Below are positions 1-9,522 of a stretch of DNA of 64,000 nt, one piece after another. The position numbers were made by a program, and so were the translations under genes. The stretch comes from Salmonirosea aquatica. GTDB lineage: Bacteria; Bacteroidota; Bacteroidia; Cytophagales; Spirosomataceae. Location of the stretch: the NCBI RefSeq assembly GCF_009296315.1, contig NZ_WHLY01000002.1, positions 310,001 through 374,000 of the forward strand, given 5' to 3'. The notes below the pieces were generated by a model, which saw only the letters and a list, made by a program, of their open reading frames with translations, had not been told where the DNA came from and searched no databases. Each line of letters begins with the position of its first letter. Within the stretch, counting starts at the first letter, position 1.

Positions 1-871
1 GCTTTATAGCTCAAAGCACGAGATTCTAAACTTTGCCCGGCATCAAAACATTCCCTGGCGGGAAGACAGCTCCAACGCCACCGATCATTACCGTCGGAAT
101 GTATTACGCCATCGAGTAGTGCCTGTACTGCAAGAGCTCAACCCATCCCTGGAAGCCACTTTCCTACAAACCTCCGAACGACTGCGAGCCGCCAGTTCGG
201 TACTGGATGTCTATTTAGCCACCTGGAGGTCGCAGGCCGTACGTCAGGAGGGTGATACACATTTTGTTTCTATCGACATGCTACGTCGCACCCGCGAGCC
301 AGTCTATCTGCTGCATACCGTACTGGAGCCCTTTGGGTACAGTTACGCACAAGTTCAGAATATTGTGGCAACGCTGGATGCCACGAGCGGAAAACAATTC
401 CATTCGCACAGTCATAGTGTTGTGAAGGATCGTACCGAACTAATCATCAGTCCCCAAATCAGCACTCCAGACGTACGGTATTTGCAAATCGCCAAAGGTA
501 CCTCTCGAATCCATGTTTCCGAAAAGGGGGTACTTTTACTGACTCATCACACCTATTTCCCTACTTTTGTCCCCACCCCGGATAAACATATTGCGTACTT
601 TGATGAAGCTCTGTTGTGCTTTCCCCTTGTAGTTCGTCCCTGGCAAATCGGCGACTGGTTCTGCCCTTTTGGCATGAGCGGAAAACGCAAGAAAGTGAGT
701 GATCTGCTCGTTGAGCATAAAATACCAGTGTCACACAAACCCAATTGCCTGGTCCTCCTCAATGGTGACCAACAGATTCTCTGGGTTATTGGGCTACGTG
801 CCGACGACCGTTTCCGGCTTGGTCCGCATTCGATAAAATTCCTACAGGTAGAGTACCTAATCAATGCGTAA
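1..871 (+). CDS. tilS: tRNA(Ile)-lysidine synthase, 3' part (5' end outside window)
   Basis: TilS modifies the wobble cytidine of the CAU-anticodon tRNA-Ile to lysidine, using ATP and lysine, so that the tRNA reads AUA. The open frame enters from the left edge at base 2 and encodes about 289 residues. Near its start it shows the family motif WREDSSN followed by YRRNVLRH. The C-terminal TilS domain follows at about residues 195-265, with PWQIGDWFCPFGM, the lysine-rich GKRKKVSDLL segment and a final VIGLRADDRF. The N-terminal PP-loop ATP-binding half lies upstream of the window, so this is a cut at the window edge and not a degraded gene. An internal ATG/GTG near 119 should not be taken as the start, because the conserved motif lies upstream of it. 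Confidence 0.93.
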   Translation, partial: LYSSKHEILNFARHQNIPWREDSSNATDHYRRNVLRHRVVPVLQELNPSLEATFLQTSERLRAASSVLDVYLATWRSQAVRQEGDTHFVSIDMLRRTREPVYLLHTVLEPFGYSYAQVQNIVATLDATSGKQFHSHSHSVVKDRTELIISPQISTPDVRYLQIAKGTSRIHVSEKGVLLLTHHTYFPTFVPTPDKHIAYFDEALLCFPLVVRPWQIGDWFCPFGMSGKRKKVSDLLVEHKIPVSHKPNCLVLLNGDQQILWVIGLRADDRFRLGPHSIKFLQVEYLINA

Positions 872-1011
872 AATCTTTCTGAAACCCACAGAAAAAAATC
901 AGGATATAGGATATTTTTTTGAACTGAATCAGCCGTATTAATGACAAAAAAAATGATATTTTTCAGTAGTGAAAGAGGTCTTAAATAGTCAATGATTAGT
1001 TGCCATCTATA

Positions 1012-1019
1012 TATTTTTG
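1012..1019 (+). promoter_or_regulatory. Candidate -7 element TATTTTTG
   Basis: TATTTTTG fits the Bacteroidota -7 consensus TAnnTTTG and lies about 85 bp before the ATG at 1104. No TTG stands at the usual 17-23 bp upstream, so only half the promoter is convincing. If real, it argues against translation starting at about 1017 and for the start at 1104. Confidence 0.35.
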
Positions 1020-1103
1020 TACCATAATTTTTATTTTGGCATTTTCTTTGCACAGCGGTACCTTACTATACAACATTATTATCCGGTGAAACCACATTTA
1101 TTT

Positions 1104-3386
1104 ATGAAAGTATGTCGATACGCCCTCCTTCTATCTATGGGTTTGCTCCTGCTTTCAACAGGGGCCAGCGCCCAGAGTGCGCGTCTCAAAGCGGCGAACA
1201 AGCAATTTGAAAACATGAGCTACCTCAGCGCGGTGAGGGCTTATGAAGATTTTCTGCGGCTGAACAAACGCAGCGATCCCATGGAAACCCGGGAAGCCCT
1301 TGTCAATCTCGGATACAGCTACCGGCGCCTCGAGGACTCCAAAAATGCCGAACGGATTTATAGTGAACTTGTCAATAATTACAATGACCTTCCCAGCGAA
1401 GTATATTTGTACTATGCTCAGTCGCTGGCTAAGAATCGCAAGTACCGCGATTCGCAGAAGATGTACGCTAAGTACGGTGAAATGCAGACTGCCGATCTTC
1501 GGGGCCGGAAATTCACGGTTTCGTACATGGATATGAACCGGTTTTATAAAGATTCATCGTCCTATCACATCGACTATCTGCCCATCAATTCGCGGCAGGC
1601 CGATTTCAGTCCTATGTACTATCAACAAGGCCTGGTGTTTGTTTCAGCCCGGAACGAATCGGGCGTAGTCAAACGCGTTTTTAATTTTAATCAATCTCCT
1701 TTTCTGGACCTGTACTTTCAGCCCGACACCGCACTTTTTCATGTGAATGCGGAGCCGACCGCAGGTGCCGCCGTCCTGGGTGGAGGAGAACTCAACAAAG
1801 CTGAGGCTGACGGAAGCGTTGCCACCAATGAAGGTACCCTGACCAAATCGGAACTGTTCAGCCGGACACTCAACACCAAATACCACGAAGGCCCGATGAC
1901 CTTTTTTAAGGATCAGAAGCGGATTATTTTTACCCGGAATAACGATGACCGCGGAAAGTCCGGTAAAAGCGACGATGGGGTTCGTAAGCTGAAACTCTAC
2001 TACGCCGAGCAAGATGACAGCGGCAAGTGGGTCAATATTGAAGAGCTTCCCTTCAATAGTAAGGATTATTCCTGTGGGCATCCTGCCCTTTCACCCGATG
2101 ATTCGCGGCTTTATTTTGTTTCCGACATGCCCGGAGGGTACGGCGGCACTGATTTATACGTCGTGGATTACAATGACGGTCAGTGGGGTACCCCAGTCAA
2201 TCTCGGCCGTGAACTCAATACCGAGGGCAACGAGATGTTCCCTTTCGTGGCGGCTGACAACACGCTCTACTTTTCATCCGACGGCCACGAAGGCCTGGGG
2301 GGGCTCGATGTTTTCATGGCCGAAATGAAAGGGGATATTGCGGTGAATGGCGTAGAAAACCTCGGAGCTCCCATCAATTCCGAGCGGGACGATTTCGGCT
2401 TCATCACCGATACCCTACGTACCTCCGGCTATTTCAGCTCCAACCGCAAGAGGGGTGCCTCGGATGACAATATCTACAGTTTCCGGCGGCTCTGCAAAGC
2501 CATGAACATTTATGTGTATGACGCCAAAACCAAAGAGCCCATTGAGTCGGCCGACGTACGGATTGTCAAGGGCGGGGTAAACCAGGAACTGCAGCAAACC
2601 GGCATGGATGGCAGCATCAGGCTCTGTATGGACTCCAATACCGAATACGAATTCAGGGGAATCAAGGAAGGGTACGCCGCCAACAGTGTCCGTTTCTCTA
2701 CCCTTACCCAGTCTACCAACCCTTCGATGGGGATTTCGATTTACCTGGATCGTAATGAAAACACTTCAATCGTGAAAGGTACCATCCGCAAGGAAGTGGA
2801 TTTGCAGCCCGCCGATGGGGTTCGAGTAACGCTTCGCAATGAGAAAGACAAGACCGAAGAAACCGTAACCACGGGTCCTGATGGAGGCTATGAATTCGAT
2901 ATGGATCCCAATTCGAATTATACCATCACCACCGAAAAAGACCGCTACACCCGGGACCAAAATCAAATAAAAACGCCCAAACGTGGCGAAGTGGTAGAAA
3001 ATAACGTGGGTATCTACGGGGAGGGCGATGTGTTCAAACTGGACAATATCTACTATGACCTTGATAAGTTTTTCATTCGTCCCGATGCCGCCAAGGAACT
3101 GGAACGTGTGGTGGCGTTGCTGAAAAAATATCCCGAAATGACCGTAGAGCTACGCTCCCACACCGATAGTCGGGCCAGTAATTTTTATAACGAAAAACTG
3201 TCCGAACGCCGGGCCCGGGCCGCTTACGACTATTTGGTGCGTCGCGGAATCAGCCCGATGCGACTGGTAGCCAAGGGATATGGAGAAACAGACCCCGTAA
3301 ACGATTGTGTGGATGGCGAAGAATGCACCGAAGATGAATACCAGCTCAATCGCCGGACCGAATTTAAAATCCTGGCTGTACAGTAG
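1104..3386 (+). CDS. OmpA-family envelope protein with TPR, PD40 beta-propeller and carboxypeptidase-regulatory-like repeats (PorE-like architecture)
   Basis: The protein has 760 residues, starting MKVCRYALLLSMG with a signal peptide ending near GASAQ. In order it has TPR-like helices (about 25-135), a PD40/WD40-like beta-propeller (about 155-465, with repeats such as HPALSPDDSRLYFVSD and DNTLYFSSDG), two carboxypeptidase-regulatory-like beta domains (about 470-635) and a C-terminal OmpA peptidoglycan-binding domain (about 645-757: YYDLDKFFIRPDA, HTDSRA, LSERRARAAYDYL, KGYGE). This order matches PorE of the type IX secretion system and related OmpA proteins encoded beside PorP/SprF. Unlike PorE there is no lipobox cysteine and no porP-like neighbour, so the link to T9SS is only possible. 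It probably anchors an outer-membrane complex to peptidoglycan. A strong terminator follows. Confidence 0.85.
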   Translation: MKVCRYALLLSMGLLLLSTGASAQSARLKAANKQFENMSYLSAVRAYEDFLRLNKRSDPMETREALVNLGYSYRRLEDSKNAERIYSELVNNYNDLPSEVYLYYAQSLAKNRKYRDSQKMYAKYGEMQTADLRGRKFTVSYMDMNRFYKDSSSYHIDYLPINSRQADFSPMYYQQGLVFVSARNESGVVKRVFNFNQSPFLDLYFQPDTALFHVNAEPTAGAAVLGGGELNKAEADGSVATNEGTLTKSELFSRTLNTKYHEGPMTFFKDQKRIIFTRNNDDRGKSGKSDDGVRKLKLYYAEQDDSGKWVNIEELPFNSKDYSCGHPALSPDDSRLYFVSDMPGGYGGTDLYVVDYNDGQWGTPVNLGRELNTEGNEMFPFVAADNTLYFSSDGHEGLGGLDVFMAEMKGDIAVNGVENLGAPINSERDDFGFITDTLRTSGYFSSNRKRGASDDNIYSFRRLCKAMNIYVYDAKTKEPIESADVRIVKGGVNQELQQTGMDGSIRLCMDSNTEYEFRGIKEGYAANSVRFSTLTQSTNPSMGISIYLDRNENTSIVKGTIRKEVDLQPADGVRVTLRNEKDKTEETVTTGPDGGYEFDMDPNSNYTITTEKDRYTRDQNQIKTPKRGEVVENNVGIYGEGDVFKLDNIYYDLDKFFIRPDAAKELERVVALLKKYPEMTVELRSHTDSRASNFYNEKLSERRARAAYDYLVRRGISPMRLVAKGYGETDPVNDCVDGEECTEDEYQLNRRTEFKILAVQ

Positions 3387-3450
3387 CCGATTTGGTAAAT
3401 GAATTTAAGGTACCTGAGTCACTTTTCTCAAAGGTACCCTTTATATCCAT

Positions 3451-3484
3451 GAGTGCCCCGCTGCTTGTCGGGGCACTCTTTTTT
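3451..3484 (+). terminator. Rho-independent terminator after the OmpA/TPR gene
   Basis: A perfect 10-bp stem (GAGTGCCCCG at 3451-3460 with CGGGGCACTC at 3469-3478), an 8-nt loop and a run of six T. It lies 65 bp after the stop of the upstream gene. Confidence 0.9.
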
Positions 3485-3566
3485 GTAGAAACTCATAACT
3501 TGCGTTAAACCAGTATTCGACCAAAAGACAGAATGAGGTAAAACCTCCAAAATCTGTTATATCTCG

Positions 3567-3887
3567 ATGAACAATCATCCAAAACCCAGAAAAACTTACA
3601 CAGATATTTCACTTCCGGAAATGAAGCGAATTCAGTCAGAACCTAATACGATTGTAGTGGACGTGCGTGAGCCCTGGGAGTTTGAAGAATTCAATGAAGG
3701 CGGTATCAATATTCCACTGTCGACGATCCGAGAGAAAAGGCAAGTACTGGAAACATTCGACACGATTGTCGTTATCTGTACCAACGGTACCCGCAGCAAA
3801 GTAGCCGCGCTAGATTACTGTAGGGTACCTACCTGGGCCGACAAATCCATTTATCACCTTCGGGGAGGTATCCTTGAAGCTGAGTAA
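3567..3887 (+). CDS. Single-domain rhodanese-like protein
   Basis: A 106-residue cytoplasmic protein with one rhodanese domain. Visible marks are the CH2A-like VVDVREPWEFEEFNEGGINIP at about 30-50 and the active-site loop CTNGTRS (Cys71 to Ser77), which fits the CxxGxRS pattern of sulfurtransferases that form a Cys persulfide. Single-domain rhodaneses move sulfane sulfur to thiol acceptors; the acceptor here is unknown. The gene stands alone between a terminator and the convergent dapF, so the context gives no pathway. The catalytic cysteine is present, so it is not an inactive relative. Confidence 0.88.
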   Translation: MNNHPKPRKTYTDISLPEMKRIQSEPNTIVVDVREPWEFEEFNEGGINIPLSTIREKRQVLETFDTIVVICTNGTRSKVAALDYCRVPTWADKSIYHLRGGILEAE

Positions 3888-3937
3888 GAGGGGCGGAAGT
3901 ATTTGTCAGAAAGGCAGGTAAAAGCTACGGATGGGAC

Positions 3938-4726
3938 TTAGATTGTCTCAATTTCTAAGGTACCCTCGTACACCCGTACTGCCGGGCCAATCAGATAAAT
4001 ATCGTCAAATTGTCCTGATTCCAGTTTCCGGAATTCGACCTGAAGGTTTCCACCCACCACAGCGATATCAACCGGACTTTCCCAGCCAAAATGGGCGTGC
4101 GACGAGAGTGCGCAGGCCGTCACACCCGTGCCACAAGAGTAAGTTTCGTCTTCTACTCCGCGTTCGTAAGTACGTACTTTGAGAAAATTGGGAGATACAA
4201 CTTGCACGAAATTCACATTGGTCCCCCCGCGAGGACCGTAGGTTTCGCCATAGCGGACGGCTCGCCCAATGGTGACTACATCGGTTTTGTCCACGTCATC
4301 GACATAGGCCACATAGTGTGGAGAGCCTGTATCCAGAAAATCGTAGGTTTCATGTTGCTCAGAATCACCTACCGGGCTCATTTTCAACCGTATCGAATGC
4401 TCATTTGCCGTCGCTTCGTGAACTCCATCCACCGCCATGAACGTGGTATGCTCCTGGAATATACCCAAATCGTGCGCAAACCGGACCGTACAGCGGCCAC
4501 CGTTTCCACACATACTGCCTTCGGCGCCGTCGGCGTTGAAGTAGACCATTCGGAAGTCATAGCCAGGTTCATTCCGCAGCAAAATCAGGCCATCGGCTCC
4601 GATACCGAAACGCCGGTGGCAAAGCCGGGCTACCAATTGCGTCGAAACCGGAAATGATTCGGTCCGATCGTCAATCAGAATGAAATCATTTCCGGTACCC
4701 TGGTATTTATAGAAATTGAGAAGCAT
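3938..4726 (-). CDS. dapF: Diaminopimelate epimerase
   Basis: DapF converts LL- to meso-diaminopimelate, the direct precursor of lysine and of the peptidoglycan cross-linking residue. The 262-residue protein begins with the family signature FYKYQGTGNDFILIDDR. It carries both catalytic cysteines: Cys73 in MCGNGGRC and Cys198 in YSCGTGVTA. GADGLILL near residue 44 and PRGGTNVNFV near 165 are also typical. Length is normal. It is transcribed towards the rhodanese gene (50 bp apart) and lies downstream of rplS on the same strand, beyond the rplS terminator, so it probably has its own promoter. Confidence 0.96.
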   Translation of the reverse strand: MLLNFYKYQGTGNDFILIDDRTESFPVSTQLVARLCHRRFGIGADGLILLRNEPGYDFRMVYFNADGAEGSMCGNGGRCTVRFAHDLGIFQEHTTFMAVDGVHEATANEHSIRLKMSPVGDSEQHETYDFLDTGSPHYVAYVDDVDKTDVVTIGRAVRYGETYGPRGGTNVNFVQVVSPNFLKVRTYERGVEDETYSCGTGVTACALSSHAHFGWESPVDIAVVGGNLQVEFRKLESGQFDDIYLIGPAVRVYEGTLEIETI

Positions 4727-4813
4727 GCTTTTTATCCTTTGCTGGGTTAATTCCTGTAATGATTGTTTTAAAGAATTGGTTCAAGAGTATTCACTCCTTC
4801 CTGCTTTATATAG

Positions 4814-4845
4814 AAAAAGCCCCGCTGGAAAAAACCGGCGGGGCT
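4814..4845 (-). terminator. Terminator of rplS
   Basis: An 11-bp stem (4818-4828 with 4835-4845, one G-T wobble) around an A6 loop. Read on the minus strand it is followed by a T run at 4818-4814. It lies 36 bp beyond the rplS stop codon. Confidence 0.85.
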
Positions 4846-4880
4846 GCTGCGACCATTGAGGTAGCCTGGAAAAACAAGGA

Positions 4881-5258
4881 TTATGCTTTTTCAGCTACTT
4901 TGGCCGACTTCAGTTCCTTGATACGAGCCGCCTTACCCTGACGTCCGCGCAGGTAGAACAGGCGAGCCCGACGTACCTTACCCCGGCGAAGTAGCTCGAT
5001 TTTGGCGATGGTAGGAGAAAGAATAGGGAAAATACGCTCTACCCCTACTCCGTTAGAAATCTTGCGCACGGTAAACGTTTCACCCGCGCTATTGGGATTA
5101 CGGCGCTGAATGACGGTACCCTGGAACAACTGAAGACGCTCCTTGGCACCCTCACGGATTTTCACGTGCACAACGATGGTGTCGCCCGATTTGAAATCGG
5201 GAAATTCAGACTTACGATTCTCATTCGTAGCCTCAACGAGTTTGATTAATTCACTCAT
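4881..5258 (-). CDS. rplS: 50S ribosomal protein L19
   Basis: L19 sits at the interface of the 30S and 50S subunits. The 125-residue protein has the family signature [29 protein letters not shown] at about residues 18-46, [18 protein letters not shown] and [10 protein letters not shown], and [22 protein letters not shown] near the end. A short alanine/lysine-rich tail follows. The gene is monocistronic here: a candidate promoter lies about 95 bp upstream and a terminator closes it. The leader holds a small GGGG...CCCC hairpin at about 5304-5322, which might allow autoregulation, but I cannot assign it to a known leader family. Confidence 0.97.
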   Translation of the reverse strand: MSELIKLVEATNENRKSEFPDFKSGDTIVVHVKIREGAKERLQLFQGTVIQRRNPNSAGETFTVRKISNGVGVERIFPILSPTIAKIELLRRGKVRRARLFYLRGRQGKAARIKELKSAKVAEKA

Positions 5259-5349
5259 GATGATTTTTGAAAAATAAACAGGTAAAAGCTAATTTCCAGC
5301 GGATGGGGTGACGCCCCTTCATTCAAAACAGCCTGGTAAAAAACGAGTG

Positions 5350-5357
5350 CAAAGATA
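5350..5357 (-). promoter_or_regulatory. Candidate -7 element of rplS
   Basis: On the minus strand this reads TATCTTTG, an exact TAnnTTTG match, followed by a leader of about 90 nt before the rplS ATG. No TTG is seen at the right distance upstream. The element also lies in the short gap before the divergent nnr gene. Confidence 0.5.
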
Positions 5358-5400
5358 AGGGTACTTTTTGGGATATGAAAGGAATTGCTATTTTTACAAT

Positions 5401-6882
5401 ATGAAAATTCTATCCGCATCCCAGGTCCGCGAACTCGACGCCTATACCATTCAAAATGAGCCTGTTTCTTCCCTCGATCTGATGGAAAGGGCGGCGCGGG
5501 CCTTCGTGTGCTGGCTATGCGCACGCTATGACAACCGGAAGAGAATTGTAATTTTCTGTGGTAAGGGCAATAATGGCGGTGACGGATTGGCCATTGGGCG
5601 TCTTTTGTCGGGAAAAGGGTACCCGGTAAGTGTACACGTAGTGCACTATACCCAAAAAGCTACGGATGATTTTCAAGCCAACCTGGATCAACTGGGTGAT
5701 TTCCTGGCTATCCATGACATCCGCCACGTCGAAGACATTCCCAACTTACCTGCCGGTGACCTGCTGATCGATGCCCTACTTGGTTCCGGACTCTCGCGCC
5801 CCGCATCGGGACTGTTGGAAAAAGTGATCGGTGCCCTAAATGATAGCCCGGCCGAAGTGATCTCGGTGGATATTGCGAGTGGCTTATACATGGATAAAGT
5901 CAACGACACCACCGATGCCGTTGTCAAACCCAACCATACGGTGAGCTTCCAATTGCCCAAACTGGCCTTCATGATGCCTCATAATGGTCCTTTCGTTGGC
6001 AACTGGCACGTGGTGGATATTGGCTTGTCACAAACCCGCATCGACCAAACTGAAACACCTTACTATTTTACGGATGCTCCTGCCGCCAGGCACCTGATTC
6101 GTGCGCGGGAAAAATTTTCTCACAAAGGTACCTTCGGGCATGCCCTGCTTCTGGCGGGTAGCTATGGCAAAATGGGAGCGGCCCAGCTATCGGGCGGCGC
6201 GTGCCTGCGAGCGGGGGTAGGTTTGCTCACGGTGCATGTAGCCCGCTGCGGGTATACGATCATGCAAATTGCCCTACCCGAAGCGATGGTGTCTGTAGAC
6301 ATACACGAACAATTGATTACCACACTGCCCGAGCTTGCCCCTTATACGGCTATTGGGGTAGGTCCCGGCCTGGGCAAGGAACCTCAAACTCTGAAGGCCC
6401 TGGATGAGCTGATTGAACAGGCAAAGGTACCCATGGTTTGGGATGCCGATGCTCTTAATCTTCTTTCGGAAAATCCTGACCTACTCAAAAGACTTCCTGC
6501 AGGTACCCTCATCACTCCCCACCCCAAAGAGTTCGAACGACTGGCCGGAAAGAGCAATGATGACTATGAGCGGCTGGAATTGGCTCGTCGTTTTGCACAG
6601 GAGCATTCGCTGGTGGTATGTCTCAAAGGAGCGCACACGGCCGTTATTTTTCCTAATGGCAGCGTTCACTTCAACGCAACGGGCAACGCGGGCATGGCCA
6701 CGGGTGGCAGTGGTGACGTATTGACGGGGATTTTGACTTCCCTTTTAGCCCAAAAATATCCGCCTGAGGATGCTGCCCGGCTTGGGGTATATCAGCACGG
6801 CGTAGCGGGCGACCGGGCATCGCGGGCACGGTCCAAGGTATCCATGATTGCTTCCGATATTGTGGAAAACCTGGGTTGGTGA
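5401..6882 (+). CDS. nnr: Bifunctional NAD(P)H-hydrate repair enzyme (epimerase + ADP/ATP-dependent dehydratase)
   Basis: The enzyme repairs hydrated NADH and NADPH: the N-terminal YjeF_N domain epimerises R- and S-NAD(P)HX, and the C-terminal kinase-like domain dehydrates S-NAD(P)HX. The start MKILSASQVRELD at 5401 gives 493 residues, the normal length of the fused form. Visible motifs are GKGNNGGDG near residue 52 in the epimerase, and GSYGKMGAAQLSGGACLRAG, DADALNLL, TPHPKEFERL and the nucleotide-binding NAGMATGGSGDVLTG in the dehydratase. The gene is divergent from rplS and alone. An in-frame ATG 33 bp upstream would add residues not typical of the family. Confidence 0.95.
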   Translation: MKILSASQVRELDAYTIQNEPVSSLDLMERAARAFVCWLCARYDNRKRIVIFCGKGNNGGDGLAIGRLLSGKGYPVSVHVVHYTQKATDDFQANLDQLGDFLAIHDIRHVEDIPNLPAGDLLIDALLGSGLSRPASGLLEKVIGALNDSPAEVISVDIASGLYMDKVNDTTDAVVKPNHTVSFQLPKLAFMMPHNGPFVGNWHVVDIGLSQTRIDQTETPYYFTDAPAARHLIRAREKFSHKGTFGHALLLAGSYGKMGAAQLSGGACLRAGVGLLTVHVARCGYTIMQIALPEAMVSVDIHEQLITTLPELAPYTAIGVGPGLGKEPQTLKALDELIEQAKVPMVWDADALNLLSENPDLLKRLPAGTLITPHPKEFERLAGKSNDDYERLELARRFAQEHSLVVCLKGAHTAVIFPNGSVHFNATGNAGMATGGSGDVLTGILTSLLAQKYPPEDAARLGVYQHGVAGDRASRARSKVSMIASDIVENLGW

Positions 6883-7112
6883 GCAGGTACCTCTTTTTTC
6901 CTGGCACCCTCTACTGAATTCTGAAAAATTTCCTTTTTCTTCCAACCTTTCAGCAACCAGGTTGCTCTAATAGGCGTATATGAGGATATAGGTAAAACTA
7001 CCCGTTTTTGGAATAAGGGGATTCTACGCTATGAATTTTTTCCAGTTAGCACGAGATTTGCAAGACCTACCATTATAATAAAGCACCATTTAACAATTTA
7101 TCAATATTAGCC

Positions 7113-7271
7113 ATGATCCAACGTAATTGGGGAGCAGCAAGCTCCAACAAAAAAGAAGCCAGGTTAGCCATCGATCAGACCACGTTGCTGGGAGGATTAG
7201 GCGTACTTATTTTCGCCTACATTGTTTTTCGATTCATCTATCCGCTGGTCGAAAAAGGAGTTTTGTGGTAG
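7113..7271 (+). CDS. Small single-span membrane protein, function unknown
   Basis: A 52-residue reading frame beginning MIQRNWGAASSNKKEARLAI and ending KGVLW. A basic, polar N-terminal part is followed by one hydrophobic span (about residues 24-44) and a short tail. It fills the gap between nnr and the convergent feoB, and its stop is 17 bp from the feoB stop. The composition looks like a real membrane protein rather than random sequence. I do not recognise a family. A 230-bp gap with no gene precedes it. Confidence 0.5.
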   Translation: MIQRNWGAASSNKKEARLAIDQTTLLGGLGVLIFAYIVFRFIYPLVEKGVLW

Positions 7272-7288
7272 AAATCTACCAATTCACA

Positions 7289-9481
7289 TCAGCTTAGGAG
7301 CTGGTAGGTAATCCAGGCCGAGAGGTAAGCCAGCCCCATGGTGTAGAATAGCTGCACCAGGGGCCATTTCCAGCCATGAGTCTCGCGATATACTACGGCC
7401 AAGGTACTCATGCACATCATAGCAAACACATAGAACATAAGCAGGGAAAAGGAAACTGCCGGGGTGTACATAGGTCCACCCGTGCGCGGGTTCCTTTCTT
7501 TTTGTAGGCGCTGGCGAATTGTAACGGCATCTTCACTGGCATCGCCGCCAATACTATAGATTGTGGACATGGTACCTACGAATACTTCCCGGGCGGCGAA
7601 GGATGTGATGAGGGCTATCCCAATTTTCCAGTCGTAACCCAGTGGGCGAATGGCAGGCTCGATGAAGCGCCCGAAGTGTCCGGCATAAGAGCTTTCCAGA
7701 CGGGCTGAGGCCACGGTGGCTTCACGTGCCTCGGGGCTCACGTTTTCAGTCAGGCTGCTCAACGCCTGTTCGCTGGCCTGTTCCATACTGTCGCCGGGGC
7801 CATACGAAGCCAGCACCCACAGTACGATGGAAATGGCTATGATGATTTTACCCGCTTCCAAAACAAAAGACTTTACGCTATCGAACATCATGATACCCAG
7901 GTGACTCCAACGGGGCAGCTTGTAGGTAGGCATTTCTAAAATAAAATAGCTGGGCTCGCGGCGGGGTATAAACAGGGAGAATAACCAGGCCGAAGCCAAA
8001 GCACCTACCAACCCCAGCAGATAGAGGCCCAGTAAAACGAGTCCCTGCAGGTTAAGTACCCCAAGCACCGTTTCGTCAGGTACCACCAGTGCGATTAGAA
8101 TCGTGTAAATAGGTAGGCGGGCCGAGCAACTCATCAGCGGAGTTACCAGAATAGTGAGCAACCGTTCATAAGCATTGTTAATACTCCGGGTGGTCATGAT
8201 GGCCGGCACTGCGCAGGCTACACCTGAGATAAGCGGCACCACGCTTCGCCCATTCAGGCCGAATTTGCGCATCAGCTTATCCATGATCACCATGACCCGC
8301 GCCATGTACCCCGACTCTTCCAATAACCCGACCAAGCCAAACAAAAAGGCAATTTGGGGAATAAAAATTATGACCCCGCCAATTCCAGCCATGAGGCCAT
8401 CGGTTAGCAAATCATTTAAAACGCCCGCAGGCAGAGTATTCTTAGTCCATTCAATCGCCTGTGCCGTAGCCAGATCCAGCCAGTCCATCGGGTACTGAGC
8501 CCAGGCAAAAACGGCTTGGAAAATGACCAACAGTACTCCCAAAAAAGCCACATAACCCCAGAATGGATGAAGTAAGATTTTGTCAAGCCGTCGCGTCCAG
8601 GCAGGTTGGTCGCTTTCGCCTACTATCGTTACAGCTTTTTGTACCAGAGGTCGCAGACGCTCGTAGCGGGTGATGGTTTCGTAAGCCAGGAAATCGGTTT
8701 TATCAAAACCATGACTAGCCACCAAGTTATCGAGTTGGGTACGTTGCGACGGATCCAGAAACGTAAAAGCCTCGTGCTGACACACATACTGCATGGCCAG
8801 ATAGTTATTTTCCAACCCAAAAGCTTTCTTGGTCTCCTCAATCAGGGCCTCGTGTTCTTCGGACGGGTCCATGAAATACGCCGACTGTGGCAGGGAAATG
8901 GTAGAGGCTCGCTGCACAGCATCACGCAGAAGTTCGGTACCTTCACCCGTCCGGGCGTTAATTTTGACTACCGGTACGTGCAACTGCATTGCCAACTGCA
9001 CGGCGTTTACGCGCAGATTCATGCTATCGGCCACATCCAGCATGTTAAGTGCCAGTACCGTAGGCAAACCCAAGTCAGCGATTTCGGTGAATAAGAGCAG
9101 ATTACGTTGCAGATTGGAAGCATCGGCCACCACGATAACCGCATCGGGATAGTCAGGGTGGCGGGGATTGGCCAGAATATCCATTACCACCTGCTCATCC
9201 CTGGATTTGGGATAAATGCTGTAAATACCGGGCAGGTCAATCAGAATAGCCTCAGAAGGTGTTACCGGGGACGGTGGCCGATCAGTAGTTATCTCCGGTT
9301 CGGTGGGTACTGCCACTGCCTCCGGGATGGAGGCGAAGCGCATAATACCGGATTTTTTATCGACTGTGACACCGGGAAAATTCCCGGTTTTCTGACGTAA
9401 ACCCGTCAGTTGATTAAATAGGGAGGATTTACCGGAATTAGGGTTGCCAATTAAGGCAATTTTATAGGAAGTAGATCTCAA
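7289..9481 (-). CDS. feoB: Ferrous iron transporter FeoB
   Basis: FeoB is the inner-membrane GTPase permease for Fe(II). The 730-residue protein has the N-terminal G domain: G1 GNPNSGKSS at 12-20, G2 Thr in GNFPGVTVDK, G3 DLPG at 82-85 and G4 NMLD at 146-149. A helical spacer follows, then the polytopic membrane domain with the Gate repeats (GFLEE-like GLLEESGYMARV, the CAVPAIM segment, and SFAAREVFVGTM). A Pro/Thr-rich stretch at about 52-77 lies between G2 and G3 and looks like a small insertion in the G domain. feoA lies 41 bp upstream on the same strand, so the two form an operon. Confidence 0.97.
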   Translation of the reverse strand: MRSTSYKIALIGNPNSGKSSLFNQLTGLRQKTGNFPGVTVDKKSGIMRFASIPEAVAVPTEPEITTDRPPSPVTPSEAILIDLPGIYSIYPKSRDEQVVMDILANPRHPDYPDAVIVVADASNLQRNLLLFTEIADLGLPTVLALNMLDVADSMNLRVNAVQLAMQLHVPVVKINARTGEGTELLRDAVQRASTISLPQSAYFMDPSEEHEALIEETKKAFGLENNYLAMQYVCQHEAFTFLDPSQRTQLDNLVASHGFDKTDFLAYETITRYERLRPLVQKAVTIVGESDQPAWTRRLDKILLHPFWGYVAFLGVLLVIFQAVFAWAQYPMDWLDLATAQAIEWTKNTLPAGVLNDLLTDGLMAGIGGVIIFIPQIAFLFGLVGLLEESGYMARVMVIMDKLMRKFGLNGRSVVPLISGVACAVPAIMTTRSINNAYERLLTILVTPLMSCSARLPIYTILIALVVPDETVLGVLNLQGLVLLGLYLLGLVGALASAWLFSLFIPRREPSYFILEMPTYKLPRWSHLGIMMFDSVKSFVLEAGKIIIAISIVLWVLASYGPGDSMEQASEQALSSLTENVSPEAREATVASARLESSYAGHFGRFIEPAIRPLGYDWKIGIALITSFAAREVFVGTMSTIYSIGGDASEDAVTIRQRLQKERNPRTGGPMYTPAVSFSLLMFYVFAMMCMSTLAVVYRETHGWKWPLVQLFYTMGLAYLSAWITYQLLS

Positions 9482-9522
9482 TGCTAGGTGTCACCAAAAT
9501 AATAGAGCTAATACGCGTGGTT

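Noticed and set aside
553-1053. 166-codon open frame on the minus strand across the tilS end
   Set aside because: It lies opposite tilS, which has clear family motifs; composition is not protein-like and the start falls in the next intergenic region.
1104-3386. Naming the OmpA/TPR/propeller gene porE
   Set aside because: The domain order fits, but the lipobox is missing and several such paralogues occur in this order.
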